Part shown: piece after piece, positions 22,904 through 33,900 of the stretch
Layout: every line of letters begins with the position of its first letter
Numbering within the stretch: position 1 is the stretch's first letter
Source of the DNA: Allomyces arbusculus
Lineage: Eukaryota; Blastocladiomycota; Blastocladiomycetes; Blastocladiales; Blastocladiaceae
Direction: 5' to 3'
Assembly (NCBI GenBank): GCA_027604705.1
Contig: JADHYV010000113.1
Location: 7,548 to 43,864, forward strand
DNA length: 36,317 bases
Program-made: the position numbers and the translations under genes
Notes under the pieces: generated by a model
What the model was told of the DNA's origin: nothing
What the model saw: only the letters and a program-made list of their open reading frames with translations
Database searches by the model: none

Positions 22904-24517
22904 ATGGCGACGACTATCGACGTGACAAAGCTGCACCCGCTCTCGCCCGAGGTCATTGAGAACCAGGCCACCATCAACATTGGTCGGTGTTTCTACGCCA
23001 TGATCTGCCACTCCCAGCGACCTCGGCCACGCGACTGATCACTGGGAGCGCTCGCACGGCCCCCACTGCCTTTTCTGTCCCGCCCGCAGGCACGATCGGA
23101 CATGTCGCGCACGGCAAGTCGACCGTCGTCAAGGCCATCTCGGGCGTCCAGACCGTTCGTTTCAAGAACGAGCTCGAGCGCAACATTACCATCAAGCTCG
23201 GTTACGCCAACGCCAAGGTGCGTCCGGGCTTTGACCCTTCGGGAAGGCTAGCCTACGACGAAGCAGCGTGCTGACGCCATTTCCTTCGCGCCCACCAGAT
23301 TTACAAGTGCGACAGTGACGAGTGCCACCGCCCCGGCTGCTATAAGTCCTACCGCAGTGACAAGGCGCCCTCGTTCCCGTGCGAGCGCGAAGGGTGCCCC
23401 GGCACGATGCGGCTGCTCCGGTACTTTTTCACCGCCCTATCCCCGCGTCCTCTCGCTCGTTTCTCCCACACTCATCTTCTGCTTTCCCCACGCGTTTAGC
23501 CACGTCTCGTTCGTCGACTGCCCCGGCCACGACATTCTCATGGCGACGATGCTCAACGGCGCCGCCGTCATGGACGCGGCGCTGCTCCTGATTGCTGGTA
23601 ACGAGTCGTGCCCGCAGCCGCAGACGCGCGAGCACCTTGCCGCCATTGAAATCATGAAGCTCAAGCACATCATCATCTTGCAAAACAAGATCGACTTGAT
23701 CAAGGAATCGGCGGCCAAGGAGCAGCACGAGGCGATTCTCAAGTTTGTGCAGGGCACCGTTGCCGACGGCGCTCCGATCGTGCCCATCTCGGCGCAGCTC
23801 AAGTACAATGTCGACGCCGTCAACGAGTACATTGTCAAGAACATTCCGATCCCCGTGCGCGACTTTGCCTCGTCGCCGCGCCTGATTGTCATTCGCTCGT
23901 TTGACGTGAACAAGCCCGGTGCTGAGGTCAATGACCTCAAGGGCGGCGTCGCCGGTGGGTCGATCCTGTGCGGTGTCCTCAAGCTCGGCGACGAGATTGA
24001 GATTCGCCCCGGTATCGTCTCGATGGACGCTGAGGGCCGCATCCAGTGCAAGCCCATTTTCAGCAAGGTCGTCTCGCTCTTCACCGAGTCGAACACGCTG
24101 CAGTTTGCCGTGCCCGGTGGTCTCATCGGTGTGGGCACCAAGGTCGACCCGACGCTCTGCCGTGCCGACCGTCTCGTCGGCCAAGTGCTTGGGTCGGTCG
24201 GCCAGCTGCCGCAAATCTACACGGAGCTTGAAATCAACTACTTTTTGCTGCGCCGCCTGCTCGGTGTCAAGTCGGACGACAAGAAGCAGACCAAGGTGCA
24301 GAAGCTGGCCAAGGGCGAGGTGCTCATGGTCAACATTGGGTCGACGTCGACGGGCGGGCGCGTCGTCTCGGTCAAGGCCGATATGGCCAAGATCCAGCTC
24401 ACGTCGCCGGCGTGTACCGAGATCGGGGAGAAGATTGCGCTCTCGCGCCGTATCGAAAAGCACTGGCGTCTGATTGGGTGGGGCAAGATCAAGCGCGGTG
24501 TGTGCCTCGAGCAGTAA
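22904..24517 (+). CDS. GCD11: Translation initiation factor eIF2 gamma subunit
   Basis: This is the GTPase subunit of eIF2, which carries initiator Met-tRNA to the 40S ribosome. Exons are 22904-22982, 23090-23217, 23299-23420 and 23500-24517, giving 448 residues. The G motifs are all present: [12 protein letters not shown] (G1, residues 27-38), DCPGHD (G3), NKID (G4) and SAQ (G5). A Cys4-type zinc ribbon (C73, C78 or C83, C97, C102) is inserted before G3, as in other eIF2 gamma proteins. Domains II and III follow ([41 protein letters not shown]) and the C-terminus is the typical [13 protein letters not shown]. Identity is certain. The N-terminal extension is short compared with yeast Gcd11. 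Confidence 0.97.
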
Positions 24518-24952
24518 GACAACTGGGCAGTTTGGGACCGTGAGAGGGGCGTGTGTATGAATTCATTTCGTTCTTTTTCCCCTGTTCTTTTCTGCAGTTG
24601 GGATCCCCTTGGCCGTTGGGTTATCGTGAGCGATTTGTTCGACTTCATGTTGTTTTCCCAAATGGCGCGCTCGTGGTTTGCGCCGTGCTCGATCCAGGAA
24701 GCGGATGCCCACCACGTACAGCACCTCTTGCTGGCGCCCTCGAGCTGGGCGTCAATCATGTCGTGCTTTGGTGTCAATTGTCATGGTGCGGGACGTGTTG
24801 GCTCGACACGAGAGACACATCGTGATTTCTGATCAACAAACCACCCTTGTGGGCCAAAATCGAATTCCTTCTGCCATCGCACTCAACACGTCGCGGTACT
24901 CAACATCTCGTACTTATCGGCCCTATCCGCGCTCCTAACTTGTCGCACAGCC
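24518..24952. other. Intergenic: eIF2 gamma 3' flank and MDM35 promoter
   Basis: These 435 bases separate two genes on the same strand. T-rich sequence at 24565-24600 just after the eIF2 gamma stop fits a 3' UTR. Short open frames here do not resemble anything I know. Confidence 0.55.
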
Positions 24953-25324
24953 ATGGAATCGATTGGTACCGACACGGCCGAACCGACAACAAATCGTCCA
25001 CCCCAAACGTACCGAGCTGACGAACTTCAACTCACGGAACAGGCAAGAACTGCACGCCATTGAAGCACGAGTACGACGCGTGCTTCAACAAGTGGTATAC
25101 GGAAAAGTTTTTGAAGGGCGAGACGACGCCCGAGTGCACCGAGTTGTTTGAAAAGTACCGGCAGTGTGTCGTGGTGCGTTGGCCCTTGCCAGTCGCTCGC
25201 TCGGAGGAAGTGGAATTTGACGACCATGACCAACTGCTTGCTTTCCGAACAGGCCGCTATCAAGGAGCAGAAAGTTGATAAGATGCTGAGCGAAGCGCAA
25301 AAGGAGACCAAGTTCCCAAAGTAA
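24953..25324 (+). CDS. MDM35: Twin CX9C mitochondrial protein MDM35/TRIAP1
   Basis: This is a small intermembrane-space protein that partners Ups1/PRELI lipid-transfer proteins, which move phosphatidic acid between mitochondrial membranes. Exons are 24953-24965, 25043-25173 and 25253-25324, giving 71 residues. The two CX9C motifs (C8-C18 and C36-C46) form the CHCH helical hairpin expected to be oxidised by the Mia40 pathway. The block CFNKWYTEKFLKG between them is the family hallmark. The first exon is only 13 bases. Without the 77-base intron the ATG frame stops before the hallmark, so the short exon is well supported. The gene is tail to tail with PUP3, 164 bases apart. Confidence 0.93.
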
Positions 25325-25488
25325 AGCTGAATGCAATTCGTTTCGTAGATCACGAACCAAAACATGTTTTCGGACGCGCGCGCAACCCTCCACTTCGCGG
25401 CGACCACCTTTACAAACCGGCGCCCTCCTTCCGCCGGTCCCACCTCGTTGCTGCGCGCGCGGCCGTGCCCCCGCGCGAACCCACGCCC

Positions 25489-26542
25489 TTAGTCCATGCG
25501 GCCCTTAAGCGTCCGCGTGATGATCTTGTCGGGCGTGCTGCAGAATGCGGATCATCGTTTGGTCAGCACGGTCCGATCAGTGGCCGTTTTGAAACGTGGT
25601 GACACGGCGCAACGTACATGATGTGCACGACGGCTCCCCACCCGGAAATACAGTCGCGGTCGACGGCGTTCAACAGCGCTTGCGACGTGATCTCAAACAA
25701 CTCCTCCGGTTCCTACACCACGGGAACGCACTGGTTAGTCCAATATTCGCGCGCGCTCGAAATGAACCATCCGCGACCCGCGTACCAGATCCTCGCGCCA
25801 CAAACTCTCGCACATGCCATAGAGGTTGGGTCCCGCGGTGCCAGCGACGACAAAGTCCTTGGCAAAGTTGATGCACCCAATCAAGTCCATCGAGCAGACA
25901 AACGGCTCATTGTTCTTGTCGAGGCCCGCGACCACGGGCTCGGCAAAGTACGGGCCGAATCTGATTGGCGATTCGCGTCGCGAATCAGCGTTGCACCGGA
26001 GAACGATGGGATCAGGACAGCCGTACCGCTTCTCGTAGAGCGTCGACGAGACGAGGTGCGCAAATGTCCGGGGCTCAATGGGCCGCTCTTCGCGCAGCTT
26101 GTAGAGGTTCGTTTTCATGCGGAACTTTTCCGAGCTACCAACGCCAATTCAAGACGCGTCAGCGCGTCGTCGTTCGTTTGCGTGTTGGAATATCGAAGAG
26201 GGGATCGCGTACAGCGTCTGCACGTCGGTACCGAGCCCGGCCAGCCCGTAAAACAGCTTGTCGTGCACCTTGAACGTCTTTTGGAAATCGGTCGAAACGG
26301 TCAAGAACTGCACACCGAACCGGCGGTCGGCGGCAACGGCGACACAGTTCTTGCCCTTCATGGCCACGACCGACCCGCCATTGTATTCCATAATCGACTA
26401 TCGTGGGGAAAGAGCATCGGAGTTGAGGATCAGTCGCGTTTTGTTGCTGGGTAGGTCGTGAGACGTGCTGCCGCCATGGAACGCGATGGGTTCGCAATCC
26501 GGCACGCGCGACGCGACAAGTGCTGCGTCAAGTTGATACCAT
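25489..26542 (-). CDS. PUP3: 20S proteasome beta3 subunit
   Basis: This is a non-catalytic beta-ring subunit of the 20S proteasome. Exons are 26542-26540 (ATG only), 26397-26213, 26134-26027, 25960-25786, 25712-25618 and 25537-25489, giving 204 residues (human PSMB3 205). Conserved blocks are [81 protein letters not shown] and a C-terminus TLKGRMD that matches human TLKARMD. There is no propeptide or catalytic Thr, as usual for beta3. The intron right after the ATG (26398-26539, GTATCA to GATAG) gives MSIMEYNGG, the expected family start, although an inner ATG (codon 4 of the mature reading) would also serve without it. Confidence 0.95.
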
Positions 26543-26900
26543 GGTGCTGGTGCTGTTGCAGTGTGGTGTTGATGCGTGCTGAAATGAATGGTTCGGGTCG
26601 TTGCCGGCAACGATGGTGGTGGTCGTGCCTGGGGAAGATCATTTTTCGACCCACAGTCGCGTCGGTACAGGTGACGAGCCGCGGCACGTCAGCTTACGAT
26701 GGACCTGGCAGTTCTCTGACGCAGACCGTCTCGCAACGTCTCCTGTGACGCCACCTGACCAAGACGCACCTCTTCCTGCACCACCGCGAATCCTTGATCA
26801 CCCACAACAAAGGACAGAGCGCGTCGGCATCAAGCACCACCAGCACCGCAACGGGCCCGTCCACCACTCGCTGCAGTGACGCCGCGCCGCCACCGCGACT
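26543..26900. promoter_or_regulatory. Divergent promoter region between PUP3 and NOP14
   Basis: These 358 bases lie between head-to-head start codons. I looked for a fungal proteasome-type control element and did not recognise one. No gene is present. Confidence 0.5.
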
Positions 26901-29820
26901 ATGGCTCCACCGAAACCGAACCAACCAAAACCCGGCGCCTCCGGCGGCTCCACCTTGAAACGGCTCAAGGACAACCTGAAAAAGGCCGGAGTGATTGGCG
27001 TCAAGACGAGCAAAAAGATTGCCAAATCAACCACGCCCGCGCGGAAGTCGAACCTCGCGCAGCGCGCCGACGAGGTCCTGAAGTCGATCCGGTCCAAGAA
27101 CCCGTTTGAGCAAAAAGTGAACCGCACCAAGCACGATGTGCTCGGCCGGAAACTCAAGGGCAGTCGCGGGCAGCCGGGATTGACGCGGCAGAAGGGGCTC
27201 GAGACGGTGAGTGCGCAATGGGACGGCCAGACCGCGTAACGCGCGCCCGCCGGCACTAGCTGACGATGCGTGCGAATGCTGCCCGATTTATTTAGCGCAA
27301 AGACGCGCTCCTTAAGGACCTCGCGTCGCGGCACAAGGTCGGGTCGTTTGTCGACCGCCGTATTGGCGAAAACAACCCGAACCTGTCGGCCGAGGAGAAG
27401 ATGATGCTGCGCTGGACCAAGGAGAAGCAGGTACGACCGCTGCTCGTATCCGGTTGCTCTCTCTGCACGACTAGCCGCTGACCTGCTCATTTCTCTCCGA
27501 GTAGAAGTCGGCGTCGCGCAAAAAGTCGCACTTCAGCATCGACGACGACGACACGCACGGCGGTAGCCTCGGCGGCCTGACGCACTTGGGCCAATCGATC
27601 GATGAGCTCGCCAACTTTGACGATTTCGGTCCGTCCGACGACGAGTACGAGGGCGCGCTCTCCAAGGAATTCGTCAACCAGGCGCTGTTTGGCGGCGGCG
27701 ACGCGAACAAGCATAAGACCAAGGCCGATATCATGAAGGAGCTTATTGCCAAGGCCAAGTTCCACAAGGCCGAGCGGCAGCGCATCAAGGAGGAGAACGA
27801 GGAGATGCGTGTCGAGCTCGACGAGGAACTCGATGCGATTCGCGGCCTGCTCATGGATAAGAAGACCAACCCGCCACCACCATCATCTGCGGCTGCGCCG
27901 GCCGCGCCGGCAGGTAACGACGACGACGCGTTTGACCAGATTGTGCGCGAACTCAAGTTTGACAAGCGCGCGAAACCAACTGACCGCACCAAGACCGAGG
28001 AAGAGATCGCGGCCGAGAAAAAGGAGCGGCTCGAGCGGCTCGAGCGGCAGCGGTTGCGCCGCATGAACGGCGATTCCGATGACGACTCGGACGACGAGCG
28101 TGGTGGTGGGTTCCGCCAGCGCCGGCTCAAGCGCAAAAAGGAGGAGGAGAGGGCCGCGGCCACAGGTGCGCGCGACGGCAGCGATAGCGAAGCGTCACTC
28201 GGCAGCGACGACGAGGGCGGCGACGACGAGATGCCTTTGACCTACCGCGACGGTGTGCTCATTAACAAGTCGGTCTTTGTCAAGTCGCGGAATCGGCCGG
28301 CGGCATCTGACTCGGAGGAGGAGGAGGGCGAGAGCGAGGACGAGGATGATAAGGACGACGAGGAGGACGGGAGCGACGCCGAGGGCGACGATTCGGACGA
28401 GGACGACGACGGCAGCGATCTGGCATCCGACAAGGGGGTCGCGCAGGAGCATGAGTTTTCCGCGTCCGAGGACGAGGACGACCAGCCCAAGTCGGGCAAA
28501 ATGCACTTGACCGAGGAGGAGCGCACGGCCATGATGGCGCAGGCACAGGCCGAGCTGCCCTACACGTTCCCGGCACCGGCGTCGCAGGCCGAGTTTGACC
28601 TGTTTGTGCGCGGCCGCAGTGCCGCCGACATCAAGACGCTCATGGAACGGTTCCGCGCGCTCTACCACCCGTCGCTCGGTGAGGGCAACAAGGAGCGGCA
28701 GGGCAAGGTGCTATCCTTCTTGTTGCGCCACCTGTTTTCGCAGGACGGGTCGGCCGCGACCGCGCGCAGTACCTTTGACACGCTCTACCCGGTTCTCGTT
28801 GACATGATCAAGGCGCACACGCTCCCGGCTGCCCAGTGGGCATCGGACACGCTCGCGGCGCTCATGTCGGCACCCGGCGGCACGTTCCGCCCTGCCCAGT
28901 TGCTCACGTTCAAGCTGCTCCTGCGCGTGTTTTCCGCGTCGGATTTCCACCACGCTGTCATCACGCCCCTGCTCGTTGTCCTCGCGCACTACTTGGCCAC
29001 GCACCCGCCAAGGTCAGTCACCGACGCGACAGTCGGCCTGTTTGTCGTGGCCCTGTGCTTGGACGCGCAAGAGCAGAGCAAGCGATGGCTTCCGGAAGCG
29101 TTCAACTACACGACCGCGCTCGTTGCCGCCTATTCGACTGTGCCCGTGGACGCGAACCTGTTCCCGACCACGACGGCCGAGTCGCTGCCGACCGCATCCG
29201 CCAACCTCGGCGCTGCACCATTTCGTCTGCCGCTCGACGGCGTGACGAGCGGCAAGGCCAAGCGCGCGGCCGCGCACGCCTCGCTCCTGTTGACGGCACT
29301 GCGCACGCTTGCCCGATTTGACACGCTCTACCAGGCGGCACTGCCATCGGTCCCGGAACTCTACGCATCGATCCTCACCACGCTCCGCGCCCTGCCCGAC
29401 GGTAAGATGCACGCTGACCTGCTCATGCAGCGCGACACGGTCGCGTCCAGCATGCAGGAGCACGCCGACCGGGTGGCCAAGACGCGGTCGGTCCTGCAAC
29501 TGCAAAGGCACCGGCCCGTGGCGATTGCCGCCAAGGAGCCCGAGTACGAGGCGCACTACTCGCTCGACCGTCGCGATAACCCGGACCATATCGACAAGGA
29601 GGCCGAGAAGCTCAAGGCGCAGTACAAGAAGGAGAAGAAGGGCGCGATTCGCGAGTTGCGCCGTGATGCCGAGTTTTTGGCGGCGGCGCGCGTGCAGGAG
29701 CAGAAGCGCAAGGACCGCGAGTACGAGGCCAAGATGAAGCGCGTCATGGGGCGCTTGGGCGACGAGGTGGGTGAGTTGAACAAGGCCGAGCGCGCGTCGA
29801 AGCGGTTGAAAAAGTTTTGA
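26901..29820 (+). CDS. NOP14: Nucleolar protein Nop14, small-subunit processome component
   Basis: Nop14 acts in the nucleolus in 18S rRNA maturation with Noc4 and Emg1. Exons are 26901-27206, 27296-27430 and 27505-29820, giving 918 residues. The N-terminal family blocks are NPFEQKVNRTKHDVLGRKLKG, VGSFVDRRIGENNPNLSAEEKM and LTHLGQSIDEL. A long acidic region follows (about 380-480, including runs of Glu and Asp around 416-450). A helical C-terminal half contains YTFPAP, and a Lys-rich coiled end has DNPDHIDKEAEKLKAQYKKE and RRDAEFLAAAR. ATG 26901 is directly followed by the expected basic leader. The first intron has a GTGAGT donor, the second GTACGA. Identity and exon structure are secure. 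Confidence 0.95.
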
Positions 29821-29855
29821 GGGGTCTTTCCAGCGAGATTGTGACGATTTCGTCC

Positions 29856-29876
29856 GGGGGGGGGGGGGGGGGGGGG
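29856..29876 (+). repeat. Run of 21 G followed by more G-rich sequence
   Basis: Twenty-one consecutive G residues begin 36 bases after the NOP14 stop, and GGCGGTGGGTGGTGGGGGGG follows. The tract could form a G-quadruplex in DNA or in the 3' UTR. Its exact length may be a sequencing artefact. Confidence 0.85.
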
Positions 29877-30369
29877 CGGCGGTGGGTGGTGGGGGGGTTC
29901 CAGTAGAAAACGAAAGATATGGCAAGTGGAGTGGATGTGGTGGGATGGGTGTGCTGCGAAACCAGTGTGCGAGAAACAAAATTCTGATATTGAATGCGGG
30001 TCAATAGCGCAGCGCACACTGAGCGATGCGGATGCACGACTTGGGCGACGTGAATGCACGGCACTTGAAGCACCAGCGATATGTCGTGGAGGGGTGAGTG
30101 AGAGAATCACTTCACGTTCGAGCAGCAATCAAGCACATATCATGTTGCAAAGCGTCTTGCTGCCAAGACAACCTTTGCCACGGACACAATAATATCAAAA
30201 GCACCACGCATCGTCAGCGTATTAGGGCAAGACAGAATGGCTGACAGGTTGGCATTATTTAGAAACGGCCGGAAATGGTTGGGGTCTGGGATGCGCTGGG
30301 AATGAGCCTAAAAAGGCTGAGCCGTCATGGGTCAATGCGAATCCAGGCTTTTCCAACGTTTTGACAGAT

Positions 30370-30844
30370 TTACGTTCCGAAACCGTCGAGATCCTGCTCG
30401 TTTGGGTCACCGGTTTTGGTTGGCGGCCGCAAGCGCGACACCACGCGCGAGCGGTGCATGGAAACTGTCGACGCCACGGAAATGCCGTCGCCCTGGGCTT
30501 CCCCTGGAAGGCTGGAATGAAATAAGCTGATCACACCAAGTCCGGAAAGAACTCTTGTCAAGAAGGCGCTCGCCGTGTCGCCTAGAGTCGCCACAACGCC
30601 GCCAAAGACGCCCCTTATTACGTCGCGGCCAGTCGGTAGATGTGACAGTCCCCCTCCCCCCCCAGCTCTGCCGGCTGCACCAATCTCGCGTGTAAGGAAC
30701 CTGGCCGATACATTCGAGCTCATCCTCCGCGACCGCGACTGCCCACGCCTCTCCGATTGTGCTCAACTCTGCGCTGAAGTGCTTGTGCTGAGACCGACCC
30801 TCGACGTGACAGCAAAGTATAGTGTTCTCGTCCTTGATCCACTG
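30370..30844 (-). CDS. Candidate minus-strand gene or gene remnant, unknown product
   Basis: A 48-codon block, 30844-30701, is framed by TAG before it and CAG|GT after it. It reads like real protein: QWIKDENTILCCHVEG, HKHFSAELSTIGEAWAVAVA, EDELECIGQ. Further left, a second open frame ends at 30370 with RPPTKTGDPNEQDLDGFGT and has a Gly/Val-rich part, VIRGVFGGVVATLGDTASA. I could not find a phase-consistent splice between the two, and no 5' exon is certain because the chitinase begins at 30909 on the other strand. It may be a small divergent gene, a broken 3' end of an older gene, or chance. No family recognised. Confidence 0.28.
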
Positions 30845-30908
30845 CTAATACGTCGACGTCGCGGCTGACACTCCCCCATGCTCCCTCGCCGACCACGATA
30901 AATAGACA

Positions 30909-33900
30909 ATGCGCCAACCGCCGGATTCTCGTCGTGATCGTGGTCCCGCTGCCTCCAGGTTCGCGTTGACCGTGGCCGCCGTCTTTGTGCTCTTGTCGGC
31001 GATGCTAATTGAGACCGCGTTTGCCGCCGGCTCGTGTGCCAAGACCTACACGGTTGTCGCGGGCGACGGTTGCTGGGCCATCGCCAACAGCAACGGCATC
31101 GACGTGGCGACACTGCAGTCGCTCAACCCTGGTGCGTTTCGATATTTGCCTGCGTGAATTGATACTTTTGGCGTGTGGGCCGAGTCGCTTCCGGTGCGCT
31201 TCTAACCGGGCCGCTCTTGCTGTTGCACGAAATGCAGGCATGGACTGCGCCAAGATCCAGGTCGGCCAGCAGCTGTGCGTCAAGGACGGCGGCACCGGCG
31301 TGGATTGCGCCGCGACGTACGCGGTCAAGTCGGGCGATTCGTGCTGGTCGATCGCCAACGGCAACGGGCTCGACATGGCCGCGCTCGCGGCGCTCAACCC
31401 GACCATGGACTGCAACAAGCTACAGATTGGCCAGCAGCTGTGCGTGCGCGACAAGACGGCGCCGACCACGAACGCACCTATGCCTACGACCGCGCCGCCC
31501 GCGGGTACTTGCGCAAAAAAGTACACGGTCGTCGCAGGCGACTATTGCTGGGCAATCGCCAACAGCAACGGTCTCGACGTGGCGACGCTGCAGTCGCTCA
31601 ATCCGGGCTTGAACTGTGACGCGTTGCAGCTCGGTCAAGTCCTGTGCGTGTCCAAGAGTGTCGTCACGCCGACGCCGACTCTGACACCCACGACGCCACC
31701 CGCCGTTCCCTGCTCGAAACAGTACACGGTCGTCACGGGAGACTATTGCTGGGCCATCGCCAACAGCAACGGCCTTGACGTGGCGGCGCTACAGTCGCTC
31801 AACCCGGGGCTCAATTGCGACGCGCTGCAGCTCGGTCAAGTCCTGTGCGTGGCCGGGTGCACGACCAAATATACGGTCTCGGCTGGCGACTCGTGCTGGT
31901 CGATTGCCGACACGTTTGGGATTGACACGGTCGCTCTGTCCACGCTCAACCCTGGTTCGTTACTTTCACTGTCTTTTCGCGGGTTCAATTGGTGTGATCA
32001 TGTCACTGACTTTGTTCTCTACCTTTTCCACCCAATAGGGCTCGCGTGCGACAAGCTGCAGGTCGGCCAAGTCGTCTGCGTGAGCGTGAAGCCAGGCGGC
32101 ACCACGACTCGGACACGGACCACGGCGACGAGCACGACGACGGCCGCACCGACCAGCACCACGCGCCCACAGGTGCCGGCGTGCAGCAAGACCATCGCGG
32201 TCACGACCGGTGGGTCGTGCTACGATATTTGGACCAAGGCCGGCATCACCGAGTCGGATCTTCTCGCGCTCAACCCCGGGCTCAACTGCAAGGCGCTGCA
32301 GGTCGGGCAGTCCGTCTGCGTCGCGTCGTCAGTCGGCACATGCTCGTCGTGGTACACGAGCAATGCCGGCGACACGTGCGACAGTATCGCTGATGCCAAG
32401 CTGATCCCGCGCGCCGACTTCCAGACCAAGAACCCGCATCTCGTGTGTTCGGCGCCGCTGCCCGCCGGGTCCGTCGCCTGCATCGACAACCTGGCCGCGC
32501 CCCGGACGGGTGCTACCAGCGCTATGTGATCAAGGCCGGCGACTTGTGCTACCAGATCCAGGCGCTCAACCAGCTCACGGATTCCGACTTTGCCGCGCTC
32601 AACCCGACCGTCAACTGCACGCAGCTGCAGCCGGGCCAGCGCGTGTGCCTGCGCAGTAAGGACACGGGCTGCTCGCGGTGGGTGCTGTCCAAGGCCGCCG
32701 ATACGTGCTTGCGCATCGCTGCTGACCAAGGGCTCGAGCTCGACGACCTGGCCTACATCAACCCGCACCTCGACTGTCGATCCAAGTTGCCCGTCGGTAG
32801 CCAAGTGTGCGTCACGAGTCGGTACACATCGGCCACGTGCCGCGGACTGTACGCGGTGGTTGCGGGCGATACTTGCGCGACAGTCGCGGCCAAGAACGGC
32901 ATTTCGGCCGACACGCTCGCCATTTACAATCCGGGGCTCATGTGTTCGGTGCTGAGCGCTGGCCAGCAGCTGTGTGTCAAGACCAAGCCGCCCGTGTGCC
33001 AGCAGTGGACGCTCGTCAACACGACCAACCTCGGGTGCGCCGATTTCATTGCCCGGCACAACGTCTCGTCGGTTGCGCACCTCGAGTACTATAACCAGCC
33101 GCTTCTCGACTGCCGCAAGTACCCGAAAGCATCATCGGCCAAGGTCGCGGCCGTTCGCCGCAGTTTTGCCGCGCGCCAATCCGCGGTGCCGATAGTGGCC
33201 GGAGATGACGGCGGCGTGCGCGGCGGCGCACAGGGTGGGCCCAACTCGACGATACCGGACCCGTCGGTAGGGCTTGGCCTGCCGTATGGGACGCTCTTGT
33301 GTACGAGCATTGTTGTGGCCGATGAGGGCGCCAACCATCAGTTCCTGTCGGCCTCAGCTTCGGCGTTTGCGCAACTAAGCCCGGACATTCAGGCGCTCTT
33401 TGTCGAGTATCGCGCGAACCCGACCGACGAGAACTTGAGCCGGCTCGCGTCGGAGATCATGCGCGTCTTGGGCAAGCAGTCGTCGCGCACGCTGCTGCTG
33501 GACCTCGAGCAGCACGACTCGTTCTTCAAGACGCTCGTCAAGGACCAAGCGCCTAACCGCGCCAATTATTGCGAACTGTCACAGACCCTTGGTGCCGACA
33601 TGGTGGCAAGCGCGGCATGCATGTGCGGCACGAGCGACCCGTACCTGTATTGCGTCGCCATTTTTGCTCAGCAATTTTCCGACTTGGCTCGCGCGAACTT
33701 GGACATGGAGGAAATCAAGCAAGAGTTGGTGAATGGGCTGCGCCAGCAGGTATTCATCTTCCACATTTTCTTCTTCCTTGATCATTGCCCAGCTTGACTG
33801 ACGCTGTCGGCCATTGTTACATCAGCATCCATCGCTTTTCGCAGGCCAGAACCGCAACAGCTCGGCGTTTCGGAGTCCACTCACAGCTTCGGCAGAGCCA

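Larger units (their letters stand above)
29821..30908. other. 1.1 kb between NOP14 and the chitinase
   Basis: This stretch holds the NOP14 3' flank, a long G run, about 450 bases (29900-30360) in which I see nothing, and then a minus-strand stretch with coding character at 30370-30844 that is listed separately. The chitinase promoter must lie at the right end. GATAAATAG just before its ATG is the only AT-rich element there. Confidence 0.5.

Noticed and set aside
23429-24463. 344-codon minus-strand frame opposite eIF2 gamma
   Set aside because: The plus strand is an unmistakable eIF2 gamma. The antisense frame is a codon-bias shadow.
32479-32525. A 47-base intron to explain the frame change in the chitinase
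   Set aside because: It fits the phase but would be shorter than every other complete intron found here, and it would remove conserved Cys residues ending LysM 7 and opening LysM 8.
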